Source: Synanceia verrucosa
Taxonomy: Eukaryota; Chordata; Actinopteri; Perciformes; Synanceiidae
NCBI GenBank assembly: GCA_029721515.1
Contig: CM056567.1
Location: forward strand, 8,705,507 to 8,769,506
Direction: 5' to 3'
DNA: 64,000 bases
Positions 41,900 through 55,756 of the stretch are shown here, in pieces. A model generated the notes under the pieces. It made no database searches. It was not told the origin of the DNA and saw only the letters and a list, made by a program, of their open reading frames with translations. The translations under genes were made by a program, and so were the position numbers. Numbering within the stretch: the first letter of the stretch is position 1; every line of letters starts with the position of its first letter.

Positions 41900-44800
41900 G
41901 AACAAACTGAAAATATATTATACATGAAACTTTGCTGCGCAAACCTAGTGAAATATATGTACATATTCATTTTGAGAGGGCATTTTCTCTGTGACAGAGT
42001 ATTGCATTGGAAAAGCTGTATATTATGTGGCTCCTTAAAGGGAAAATCCACCCTAAAAAGAAAATTAATACAGTATGCTATTTTTAATAATTACTTTAGA
42101 GAGCTCAGATTTCATCAAGCATCTCCTTAAGCTGAACAACACAGACAGTACTGATGCTCTTATCCAAGAACTGCTCCATAGACAGTGAACAATAGAATTA
42201 ATACTAAGACATGATGACACCACTATTTGTGATATACTTAGCATATTTTGTAATTCAGCTCTCAAGAGACTGTTGGTGGTAGATAATAACTTATCTGTTC
42301 GAAAATCACTGAATAAGCATTATCAGTAGTTTGTGTATTGATGCACGGCCGTCACAAAAGCACTACACAGTATTACAGCATACTACCATTAGAGGGCATG
42401 CTTATTACTAAATGCTAAACACCAATTTTAAGATGAAAGCTTATGGCTTCATTGTTCAGTGTACCATGTGGCCTAGATCCCTCCTCTGATCTGTGCAGCA
42501 GTAACCACTGAATGTGAAACGGCTCATTGCCTCGCTTATCATCTCGATTCCTTTTACATTGTTATCATCTCTTTATGTCTGTATTCCACTTTTTGCCTCC
42601 CACCTATACTCTCCTTCCATCAATACCTCTCCACAAACCAGTCTGCAGGCTTTTTAGAAGTCTGCTGTCACTCGGCACGACACCTGCTCTCTCATAAACT
42701 CTGTACGGTTTGATTAGTGTGCTACCTTCAGCTACATCATCTGATATACAAGCTGTCCCTGGGCTAATGCATTGCAAATTCCTCTCAAAAATGAATTGCG
42801 TGGGTAGGATCAAAGGCAAAGATATGGAGCATATCTTGCAGAGGAATACCAAGGACCCAGAGGTAGCGAAGGCACTAATGAACCTGAGCGAGCAATCGTG
42901 AGGGACCTTAGATGTCAGATGTGCAAAGCTATGGGACAGCATGCAGACACAAACAGATCTGAGCAGGAAACCAAACTGATATGTAAGATAATATGAAAAT
43001 GACATGGTACAGTGAACAAACAAAAGTATACAGTGCACTGTGACCAAGCTGAAGCAGAAATGTGTCTAGGACAAGCTGTTAAAAAACATCCTGACAGAGC
43101 ATTACCCTGACACCACACTTCCGCTGATGTCTGTAGACATACGTAAATATTAAATATCACTTTCATGTAAGTTTGCATCGAATTGTGAAATACTTAAACA
43201 CAATGTTTAACATTCATAGATGAGGATTCATAGTTGCACTATGACGAGCATAAAGTTGATCCTATTCATGAAGAGAAATAGAGATTATAGCCCCCTTCCT
43301 CATGTTCTTTGTATGTATACTTTAATTTAATTTAATAGTGTTCTCCCTGAACAGCACAGAGCTTAAAACCAATTAATATTCCCTTTATGGATATGAAGCT
43401 GGGTTCTATGAGTACCCACAAGACATGCACATGTAATCCCGGGCAGCTGTTTGCATGCAGTACAAATGCACCATCGTGTCAAGAATGATCGAGGTTCACT
43501 TGACTGGATTGAATAACAATTAAAATTTAGTGGTGAAATGGTTACAGTAGTATACTAACATCATGCAACACTATGGGGACTAAGGTTTTTTTAATCATTT
43601 AATTATTCATTTTTGGGGGCAAAATGGTTTCACATGTAAATAGTACATTTAGGGTTGAGATTATAAAGATTTTAATCCCTGTTGAAATGGTCATTATTGC
43701 AGAAAAGAACAGAAACATCAATGTAACACGTAATTCCAAATGTGCATAATAAAGAGGACTTAAATGGATGATTAGTGAGAGGTGTATTTTTGTATGTCGG
43801 ATCGAAGCAACCCAAAGTTCTATTACACAGTAAAGAAAATGTCCCCATCACAGTATGGCTGACTATAAGCTGACTGTGCCACCTGGTAATGATCACAGGC
43901 ATCTTTCTTTAGGGTGTACTATTCACAGTACAACCCCTTAGGAATCAATAACTTGGGGCAGCCAAAAAGCCATTCAAAAAACATCTGGGGAAGCTGCAGG
44001 ATGAGCTGCGAGAGAGAGAAAAAGTACACCTGGGATGCTTGGCTCAGCTGCTACTAGAACCTTGACCCTGATGAGCTGCTAGACAATGGCAGGCCTTCAA
44101 GATGGATGATCAAATTATGGAGAAAATATGTTCGATACAATACAATATACATAACAATAAATCAATACGGTGCTGCAGAACAACCTCTCAAGTTTAAGTT
44201 GTCTAGAGAGGTATCAACGAAAACCTCGAGCCAAAACCATTCACCTTGCAGGATTTTGCTCACTTATAGTTAATCAAATTCTTATAAAAGCCAAAGACTT
44301 GACTTTCTTAAGGCTCTGAGGTGGCATTTCCCCTCACCCAGTAGTAACTCAACTATTGGCCAATAGCAGCTCACTGAAGATTGATTACACAGCAGCCTGT
44401 GAAAGTGATGAATACCACTGCAAAACAGAGGGGCTAAATTGGAAGTATATTGAAAGGTGGTAGATTGAAAGAAAGCCTGGAAAAGAACAATGTAATCAGA
44501 AAAGCTTGAACAGACCTAATAGTGCTTCCAGGGGCGGCCTCAATAGTCCACATGCAGTGCAGGTTGTGCTCATATGGAGCTGGGTAGCCCGGAGACAGGA
44601 TACGACCAGAGAGCTCATCCTTGATGGTTCCCCCACACTCGGCTAGAAAGAGGGAACAAGAGAGATTAAAGAGGGGAGCAATAACAATAACAGGGAGGAA
44701 ATAAAGTGCACAATAGGCACAGGCTCATCATGTTCTGAAAGTGAAATTAACAAAAGGTTACAGGAAGGTTAACACACTCAACATGCCAGAAACAGAATCA

Positions 44801-47800
44801 TCCCACCTGCACTTAAGTGCATCACCGTTTCCTCTCGTCATTATTAATTATTGACATAGCAGTCATGTGGCTAAACGTGATGTGCTTCATCATCTCACTT
44901 GCAATTTGAATGATAGGGGGGAGAGTAGCCAACTCAATATACTCTATGTGTATCTCCTTGGCTCAGCAAAGGCAATCCACCATCTCAACCAATGACCTCA
45001 TCCTGTTGCCTTTGAAAGTTGATGGACTTGTTGACTGAACTACACAACATTTAATATTTTAGGCTCAAGTTTAGTGCAACTTTGAAAGAAGATGTCTTGA
45101 TCAAATATTTAAACATATTGTCAGTGCAGATACACAGCTGTCATAATGGAAGTATTACTGACATTACCATCTACTGGGCAAAGTGGTAAGCAATGTTCAT
45201 CACAGGAATGTCACTGAGTATATTTGTGGCAGTGTTTATAGTAGTCGTAGTATTAAACAGTATGATGGTGTAGTATCATATCACAGTTGAATAAGCCCCC
45301 CTGAGGTACATGACACACATCAAACATAAGCTCAGTCTCTCCAACAAATTCACAACACAGACACGCATCTCTGAAAGTACAAAACAAAATCAGAGCCCAT
45401 TTCGTCAAGAACAGTGGGAAGAATGGAGCTTTCTTTCAGCCTCAAGTAATGGATTGCCATCAGAAACGCTCTGTGACTGAAAAGCAATTTCAGCCCCTCT
45501 TCAATTACCACCTCCTACTCTTATCCCAAAAGTGAATAAAATAAAAGAAAATCGGATTTGAAGTGTTTTTGCTAACATTTTTTGAGGCCATCTCAACTGA
45601 CAAGAACTGTAAACGTGTTCTTGTTTCTTTTCCTTCCACTGAGAGGAAAATAACTCCTTCAAACAGGAGAAAAATGGAGGTCAGGTAACCTTATGTTTGA
45701 TGATAGTGATGATGTTGTGAAATCTGTGACCCTATGCAGTACCACATTATGAGCGCTGTAGTTTCTCCATACCCACCACACATAAACATTTTGTCACCTT
45801 CCATTAAAAAAAAACAAACATGCTTTTCCTGATGCTTGCAAATCCTTCCTTCATGTCTCTCCTTTGCTCTCCCCCTCTCCCTCATGCATTATACATTTAA
45901 ACAAATAATCACCAGAGCTAGCCTCTGATCATTTTGCTGTTTAAGCATAAACACACAAAACAATACGAACACATTTGAAAAAGAATTTATGCTTGATTAC
46001 AAACATATTTTATTATAAAATTTGTCATTTTTGCTTTCACCATCTTGAAAGGAAATGAAAAGCAAAAAGAAATCTTTAAATTAATCAATTGCTCAGGTTT
46101 TAGTCTCTCTTGAAGCTTTTTTCCCTCTGATATGGTTTTCTTGTTGAAAGAAACCTGCTGTTTCATGGAGTGAAAAGAGAAGAGGGTGATCTATCACAGT
46201 GAGACAAAGCCATCTCTTTCTTCTAGCCTTATGACCTGAGAAACTACTGCTCAGTGCTGCAATGGCAGTGTAACTCCCTCAGCTACTCTACCCCTTCAAT
46301 CTATGTCTCCAAACACAACTTTTTTTTAAAATCAACTCAGCTTCTGCCTCTTTTTGTCTCATCCTCTTCTCAAAGTAGTTTTACTCTGTAAGACAGGCTC
46401 TATAAAAGTAAGATTGGTTGTTTAATTTATGGAAATCTTGAAAACACCCTACAAATCAGACACACATAAACATTTGACTTACACAACATATAGCTAAATT
46501 TAATTGTACACAATGGATGTGTGGTTTAATAGCAAGTGTCCAACCCAGCATTGCCCAGTGATTCAGCCTTAGAACTGTGTCCTTCAGGATTCCAACTCTC
46601 TCTATTGTTTTCGACTCAATTTAATTTCCCCCTCTCCCCTGCTTGCTATATGCTTCTCCTCTGTGTTCAGTGTGTCCACGCTGCTGGAAAATAATCCCAC
46701 CATTACAAACAGAAGCAGTCCCTCATCTGGTCCCAAATTCACTCTGGCTGTTAGGCTATCATCTGCAGGAAAAAAGGGCATGGGGAGGGCAAACCTGTTC
46801 AGAGATATACAGTGTGCTGAATGTTGTTTATACCCAGTCATGAAATTACCTGTCAGTTTGGGTTGAAATGGGAGCCAAGCAATATTATTCTAATCACCTT
46901 GGCTGATGTCAAAGAACACCAACCTGCCGGTTTTCCTTAGCAGGCTTCTGGCTGGTTTCTGAGAGACTGTCACCCAGGAGAAGAATCCCAAAATTACTTT
47001 GGGTTTGTTATCATGACACCATATAGGCAGTTTATTTGTGTGTGTCTATGTTTAATAGTTTTAAATATGCATGGAATGTTGTTGTCATTTTAGGTTAATT
47101 GGCTAATTTAAATTGTCCATAGTTGTGAATGTGAGTGTGAGTGGTTGTCTGTCTATATGTGCCCTGCGATGAGGTGGAGACTTGTCCAGGGAGTACCCTG
47201 CCTTCCGCCCTAAGACAGCTGGGATAGGCTCCAGGCCCCCCGCGACCCTATGAGGATAAGCGGTAGATAATGGATGGACGGCTGTTGTTGTCAGCTGACA
47301 ACAATTGACAGGTGAACTGCAGGTGAACTCTACAAACCGATGGGATGGTTTGACTCTCTAATGGAGAAATTATCTCCACTACATTGATTTTAAGAGTCTT
47401 CCCACCTCGGGCAGCTAGGGGTTAAAAGCCTGCCAGTGAGCTTGGATGTGCTGTTGATCTGAGGAGAGTGTTATTTTAGCAAAACATAAATCATGTGAAA
47501 CTGGGGAATTTGCAATCATGATGCAATATTAAAATATGGAGCTGAATAGAGCACAGTCATTTTCGATGCGATAATGCTCTGAATAAGGTGCTGGGAAAGC
47601 AACCAAATGGATGCCCCAAAATAGCAGATCTAAAAAAAAAAACCACAGAGCTCTGCTAGACCTGCACTGTCATATTCACATTGTTATTGGGATGAGAAAC
47701 TAGGTCAGACATTTTAGTTCAGCTGAAAAAAAAAAAAAAAAACTGGTTAGGATTAGCAGTGTGCCAAACAGTGGCACAATCATACAATATTTCATTACAT

Positions 47801-50800
47801 TTCTGTGACAGCCTTAGGTACTAGTTACATTGCATGTATTGAGCTGTTTTGGATTAAATGCCTAATCATGACAGCTGATGCAGCTGCATCATATTAACAA
47901 TCCAATAATATATTGTACATTGAAAAGGATATAAGTCTGTATAATACCTGATTTTATGTTTCATACTTGTTTTGTTTACAGTACTTATGTACCTCTACAT
48001 TTCATATCTTGTGCTTGGTTATGTTTATGTGGTGTGAATACTTTTATTTAAATAAAAGATCTGAATACTTCCTATGTCACACAGGTACAAAAACAGAAGT
48101 AATTTGTCATTGTAAATGGGAAATGGTTCTCAATTGACTTGAAATCAATGGAGTTCAGATTAAATAATTAACTCTTTGAGTGCCAAGGACGTATAATTAC
48201 ATCCTCTAAAATAGAATGCTTGAGTGCCATAAATGTATATATACGTTTTTCCTTTTATCTGCAGTGGGTCGATGATTGCGGTCTCCCGCAGCCTGTGAGT
48301 AATTTTGGGGCTTCTGGGAAATAATTAGAGCATAAAGAAACTGTATAGTCACAGAGATCAAAGCAGGAAGTGGAGACGATCCTGATTAGAGAGCAAGACA
48401 AATGGAATTTTGACAAAAAGTGGTGTTTTTGGTGGGAGTGGCCTCTACTCTTCTTCAGATAAAACAAGAACAGAACAAGGTAAAAACATTTTTTTTTTCA
48501 TGATGAAATAGTGAATCTCTTCTTTCGTTTGTGCTATTCAGTGGTTTCAGTCATACTACAAAATATTCTGTGCATCATGAGATATGACTCACAATGGGCA
48601 AAAACGTTGGCACAAGGCACTTTCTGTTTCAGAAAACGGCTGACACTCAGTGAGTTAAAGGGACATATTTTGAACACATTTCTTGAATGGCATGGATACA
48701 GTCCTTTAACCCATCTCACTCACCAACACAGAGTGGAAGGGGGCTATCCCAGGCTCTCCTTTCTCCCCTCAGGCAGGTGAGCACGTCAGATCCTTTCAGG
48801 GTGTAGCCTGGGTCACAGCTATACGACACAGTGCTCCCTGCAAAATGACCCTTGTCCTCTCGCTTATAGCCAAACTGGGGAACACCTGGTTCTTCACATT
48901 TCACCAGCTCAAAACCTAAAGGTGAGAAAGGACAGTGCAAGTATGAGGTTACTGAAGAATGTGATTTAATGTGGCAGAGGGGTGGAAAATGAGACACAAG
49001 CAAACAAAGCATACAAACATGTATGCATACAGTATTATATGTAAAGAAAATTTGGTGGCTGTGTTACTCACTAATAAAGTGCAGTTCAAAGCCTTTACTG
49101 GTGTTATCCGCATTGCTGATGAACTCTAGCCACATGGAGCTGGAGGTGGAGTTTAAGGTTGTTTCTAGCAGCTCGCTGCCTGTAAACACCCCCAGCAGAC
49201 GCGCCTTATTACTGCTGCCATCAAAGACCTGGAAGGGTGTGAGGAAGAGTGGGAGGAAGCATATGAATTAAGATGATCAGGTCTGCACACACTGATACTC
49301 TACTAACAAGGTCACAGTGCCCCCCCCATCCTCCTCACTTTCAGTATGTCATCCTCCTCCAGTCTGAAGTCCCGTGCCCGTAGCTGGATGCCTTTGCCAG
49401 GCTGCGTCTGGATGGAATAGATGCACTCATGGTTGTTGCCGTAGTAACCAGGGTAGTTGGGTGAGAGCAGCACCCCCTGCATGCCAGTCACAGATGAGCC
49501 GCATTCAGCTAGAAAAAAGAGAGGGAGCAGAGAGACAGAGAGACAGAAGGAGAGAGGGTGGTGGTGTTGGAGAGAGCAGAGGACATGTCAATCGCTATAT
49601 GCTTGAAACTCACTGTGTATTCATTCATGCTGTCATGCAGAGGGAGATGGGAGAGGGATATGGTCAGGGACTCTGCCTGAATGTTGAGTGGCACATCATC
49701 ATAATCACAACGCAATCTGAATATGAGTCAGACAGTAATTTCAGCTCTATTTGAAAATTGCCTTTTCTAAATCAGATCAGGAAAGAATGAAAAAATATAT
49801 ATATATCTGCCAGAATTTAAATGACCAGAAATGTATCCAGAATGTTCTCTATCTGCAGTGAGGTGAGATGAGGTGATGGGACTGTGGGAAGTTTCTTAAA
49901 TATGGATGAATATGATTACTGGAAGTGTGAAAAATAACTATTCCTGTCACCTAAAAAGATTTGGACTCACCTAGAGGCACAAAAGACCAATACACTAAAC
50001 CCTAGTATCTTTCTTCCAACATATACATGTGCAATAAGAACCAAAGCAAAAGTAAATGTTAATACAGTGAAATTGCTTGACCTACTTAACACATTTCTAA
50101 ATACTCACAACAAACATTTAGATACAAATAATCAGATATTATGTGGGGTTAAAGAAAATAAACATGGCTCCACCAAATTATATTTACTAAACTGTAATTA
50201 CTTGTTTCCAAAAGAGTGTCAAAACCTTAATGCTTATAAATGACTTCCTAAGTTTAGAAACAAAAAATGTGCGAATGGTAAAAATTCTCAGAGAAAATAA
50301 TTAAAGTAGTTCACAGTTGTTTTCCCATTTGCCATTTCTGTTGAACAGTACTGTGGATATGCAGAAACAAACACAAATAGTCCTATCCCTGCCACGGTCT
50401 GTTCTTAACCTTCCATTAGGACCAATAAGATACAATCCGTAGTCTTCATTGAAAGTTTGGTGCAACATAGAGTCAACATACTGACCTAAATCTTTGCAGT
50501 TTCACTCGTCATGTTTCGCAGGCATTAGCAATGAGCAACATCAATAATTAACATATTTCGGCTCTTTAATGTCATCCTCATTAGAGCTGCTGCTCTATAT
50601 AATTTGGACAAAGTCAAAAAGGCTGTTTCTGGGAAGCTAGCCAATGAAGAGACAAAATGTGGGTGGACAGAGAGATGATAATGAGGAGAATTGAAAGGGA
50701 AATGCCTCGTTCCTCCAACGTGACAGTTTTGTATATTATTCAATGGGTGAGTGAATGTGATGGGGGGGGCACAAGGGGTGTGATAAAAGTCAAAATAAAG

Positions 50801-53800
50801 CATGTGACCACCTACCAACACACCTTGGCAGAGGGGAGCTCCACACCCGCCTCCTGCCCCCTAAGCATATCACTCTCGCCGGACCTTCCAGTCGGTAACC
50901 CGGGAAACAGGAGAAGATGAGGGAGTCGCCCACGCCGTACTGCAGGCCCTTTCTGGTACTGTAGACAGGGATTCCAGGATCCTCACATGGCTCCAAATCA
51001 TACTCTGGAAAACACAATGAAGAGGAGAAAAAGTCATATGACTTATCTGGAAGACAACTTCATGTTCTATGATGTTTAAATGTGTGAAAATTGCATTATT
51101 TACCTTTGAGGGGTCAAGAAACGTGTCAGAATTTCGGTATCTTTGTTGTAACACTAATTTGTTTTTGAGATTGGTCGTGTTTGGTGTTCCAAACTGTCTG
51201 CCTATTGGATTTTGTGATATTCTTTATACTTTCTTGGGTGTTTAATGGTTTCAAGGGATGCTGTGAGAGCAAAGGGAGGTGAAATGATGTTCTCAGTGGT
51301 TAAAGTGCTCAATTCTAATCTATCTATTTACAATTAATCAATTCTCTTGATGTTAATCACTTCATAATTCACTCTTGAGTGGCTATAAGTGCATATTTCT
51401 ACACACATACTCCCTTCTTAACTAAGCATCACTGTTTGTGGGGAAGACACAGACCCCTTTAATTAAAAGTCAACAGCAAGTCTCTGATCCACACTCAGAG
51501 GCCTGAAATGTCCACTCTCAACACGAACCTTAAGTGCATAACCACTCCGTCTCAGTCTCTTCTAAAATGATTTGCATGGCTCAGTACTGTGACCAACACT
51601 TTCAGTGACGCCTCTTGGCTCGTCATCTCGCTGTACTTTGAATAACAAAATCTATTCTTACCAGAGAAAGTGATGTTGAATCCCTCGTAGGAAACAGAGA
51701 AGTCAGACAGAAAGCGGATCTGAGCTGTGTAGTTTCCAAAGAGGCCCGCACTGAGAGGTGGAGGCAGTGTGGAGCCCGTCAGCCTCCACAGGGGCTGAGA
51801 AAAGCTGCCATTCTCTGTCACCAACAAATGGTCATGAGGGCTCTCAAGGTGGAAGGTGTGGAAGGTGAACTGGACACCTAAACGAAAGAGGAAGAAAGTC
51901 ACATTCATAAAATGTGCTGTTTATATTCTATTTTCATTGCATGAGTAAACTGGAATTGGAGTCTTTGTCCTCCCATTGTCATAGACGTTCAAAGAAATTG
52001 AAAATAGGTTTTATTTGTTTCATAATGCATATCATATCAATTCCCTGTTTTCTGTTCCTACTACTTATCAAACACATTATACCCACACAGAAAAATCATC
52101 TGTCAATTTGATGTGAGCACTCTACCAGAGGTGACATGACTGGAGAGTTGTCCCGTGGCACTGTAGCCCTAGGCCAGCCTCTCAGCACTCCAGTCTCACA
52201 GCACGTTCGGCAAAATAAAAAGGCCACTCAGTGGGTGGACATTAAATTTGACTGCTGCATGTGTTGACACAGAATTTCTCTACTAACCTTTGCCGTGGGA
52301 GGTCTCGATCATCCATGTGCAATTCAGGTTGTGTGGATAGAAGTCTGGGAAGCCAGGTGACAGGATGGTGCCAAAGTTGCCTTGGATATAACCTCCACAC
52401 AGTGCTGACGACACAGGTTGAATGTAAAGAGCAGGAGATGGATGAGGGAGAGGAAAGTGAGGAGAGTGGAGAGGCAAAATCAGAAAGGGCAAAACAAAGT
52501 GGATGAAGCCAGAAATAAAACTTGCCCAAAAATAGCAAAACTTGTTTGTGCATTTGCAATGCTGTAAAAAATTTTCACAAGAGGTGCCCTTCAAGACAGC
52601 ATAAAAAGTAGAGAGTAGTATCATCAATATCATTACAGAGTGGGCAGAAATCAATACTGTCCTTAAATATAAAAGCATTTACAGATGAAGAAAAAGGGGA
52701 ACATCAAAGGACAAGCTCAAGACCATACATATAAAACATTTATGATGAAATGAAGCAGAAACAGTTCTTTTTCTTATTCAAGAGTTGTTGAAATCATCAT
52801 ATCATCTTATACAGATTTCACAATAACTCAAATATATAACAATTTAAAAGTGATGAAATATGAAGCAAAGAGCTCAACATGATTTCTAATGTTTCATTTG
52901 GAATAACATATAACAATAAATTTATTTAATTCCAGCTATGAACAGGAGGAAATCTGGCAGGGGACTATTCTTTTCTAGGTCAATATTATGGAACGTACCA
53001 TCACAGCTAGGCAGGGGACGACTCCACTGAAAATTTGGTTCACATTCTAAAGGCTCTGTGTCACTAAGTGTGTACCCCGCATCGCAGCTAAATGTCACCA
53101 AAGCGCCCACATAAAAGTCATTGCCATGTCGCTGTCCATTGACAGGTATACCAGGGTCCACGCAGTGATCCGACTGCAACTGCAGGGCTGGAGAGAGAAA
53201 GGGACAAAAAAAAGAGAAAAAAAAGATAGGTGACAGACACAAACACTGAAAGTCCACTTGCTTTCAGTGTAATTTGGCTATACTGATTTCAACAGAAGGT
53301 CAAGAAACAAAAGGAATCCTGATAATAATAACAGGAATAAACCAATGACAAGTTTCAGCACTCTTTCCTGCTACATCCTTCATAGTTCCTGCATAATTAA
53401 CACTTGGAGTGACTTATTGAAGGTCAAAGAGGAAGGCCAAAAGGTGACTAGTGTAAGCCACACAGGCAGCGATGAGGACAGGGCTGTTTTAAGAGTTGGA
53501 TTTACAACGTGAGTGAAATTATATGTGTGCACGCAAATGACAATGAGGCAATGATGTGCCAAGACAAGAAAATCTGGCAGAACAATCTCACCCCATTTAC
53601 ATTCTAATTATAGGTGTTCTAAAAAGAACAGCTTCATTGTGAAATTTGAAGCATCAGAGACTGTGTATTTACTTAGCTTCCACAAGTACGGCGACCAGAG
53701 CTTACCAGAGGTGTTGTCTCTGATTTCTATTAGGGTCTGTGAAGCATGGGTTTTGAGCCCCTCCTTCACAATATATAGAAACTAAGTATATTTAGCTGGA

Positions 53801-55704
53801 GGTGTGACTTTGTGAATTTAAGGTCACAATCCATATGCCCTTACTTTCGTAACGTATGCGGAAGCCAATGTCTGAGTGGCTCTTGTCAGTTGAGAAGAGG
53901 AGATAGAGAAAGCTGGAGGTACTGATGAGGAACTGGGGGACCTGGGTACCCTGGTAGCTTCCAATTAGAGGTGAAGAGGGAAAACGTCCATCGCGCACCT
54001 CAAGGACGTCATAGTTGACCTCTGTGCGGAACCTGAGGACAGAGAACAAGGAATAGTAAGCTTCACCTAAAAAGAACAAAAAAAATGCAGTATCTGTATT
54101 GTGATGCAAATAAATATTCAATATACACTAAGTTAGCTGGTCTAACTTTCTTATCAGCTTCAGTGCTGAGTCATGCTTGCACCACTTTATATAAATATCA
54201 GCTAAAAAGTCTTGAGGCTGTCTTACAGAGTGGTGTTTCGTCAACATGGGCCATGCTAAATAAATGTTACCAAATCACCACAAACGGGGCCCCCAAGCAA
54301 GATAATCTGCTTTTGGATGAATGGGCAGCACAAATTCAGAATTAAAAAGGACATCTAAAAATCAACCAAAGTAAAAAAAAAAAAAAAAAAAAAGTCTTTT
54401 CAATGTTTGGTCTCATTCAAAATCACAGAATTCCATGCAAAGTGTAGAAAAAGTGCAGAAAAAAAGATGAATGGTTGAATGAAGCTTTTTTCAGAATAGA
54501 CAACACATTTACACACAATTTTAATGATAGTATGAATTTCTTTACTTCAACTCAGAATGTTTTGCTTTTAACAACATTCAAAGACCAGGAGGGTTAAATT
54601 ATATTATTTCTAATTTTCACATGTTGGGTTTAAAAAAAAAATGAGAAATTTGACACTGGTGAGTACATCTAGCATGTACAGTATGTGTGTGTGAGAGTGA
54701 GTGGATGCTTGTTGTGTATATCTGCCTTTGCTGCCGGAGCCACTTCATCTTCAAAGCCATGAATAAATTGCTTAGATTCTGAACCATGTCATCTAAATGA
54801 AGCGGTTTGTGATATTTTATTGATGTTACATAAAAATTAAAGCTCAACAAACATTTATGTTGTATTCTTTTTGCGTGATGTGCTGTCATGGCAGGGATGA
54901 GATGGGCTCTCAAGGATGAGTCTCAGTGAAACGCTAATGTAGCGTTTGATCTTGGGACTGTATGTCTCTCTCTCTCTCTCTCTCTCAAACATCAGAATAA
55001 ATTGTCCCCTCGGCAATCTCTGTGGTTCCCCTTGCTCCATATGCACTACATATGCATGTACATGTCTAGTGCGTACATGTATGTGTGTGTGTGCTGTAAG
55101 AATATCTGTGGATCTTCAGGGAGGGCAGTATCAAATAAAACAATCAAATAATTATGAGCATGCACTAAATAAAGCATAATGTTATCCTAAGTGTGGATGT
55201 TCATGTGCATTAGATATAATGTATTGCCACTGGAAAGGGAGGACAGAGGAGGAGATCAAAGGAAGTGACAGAAAGTGGTGGGATTAATGTGAGCAGATGT
55301 TAAAATTGTGAAATGGTAAAAAGTTGCTATCTGGGTGACTCACTTGTCGAAGATGATCTTGATGGGGTAGCCTGGAGGAGCCTCAATGATCCATTCACAG
55401 TTAAGAGCCTCCTTATAGAGTTCTGGCCAGCCAGGGGAGAGGATGATCCCACTGGGAGCCTTCAGATCCCCTCCACATGGGGCTAACAGAGAGGGAGAAG
55501 AAATGGAGGGCGAGAAAGAACAGATAGAGATTGAATTATGCAGCTCTTTCCCAGCTGATGTATGACAATGTCCATAGATGATCCCATGCATCAACCTGGG
55601 CTCATCCCATTACTTTTAGTGCCAGGGTCTATCTAATGTAAATTGGTGACAGCTCACTTCAAGGTTAACCATGTCTAGTCCAACCATACCTCTTCATTGT
55701 GTGT

Positions 55705-55756
<52 letters not shown>

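Larger units (their letters stand above)
36722..44515. other. Longest intron, 7.8 kb
   Basis: No exon or nested gene. It holds dispersed repeat A copy 2 (39211-39448), a CA microsatellite (41863-41898), an 18-base direct repeat at 37790 and 37835, and a non-repetitive stretch at about 42640-42910 that is open on both strands and listed as a possible conserved element. Confidence 0.7.
44643..48723. other. Intron, 4.1 kb
   Basis: It holds dispersed repeat A copy 3 in reverse orientation (47091-47280), a 20-base palindrome just beside it (47285-47304), an A run at about 47725-47742, and the inverted-repeat element at 48168-48659. No exon is seen. Confidence 0.7.
54033..55343. other. Intron, 1.3 kb
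   Basis: It contains an A run (54373-54393), a TC microsatellite (54965-54986) and a short GT stretch near 55081-55091. No exon is seen. Confidence 0.7.
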
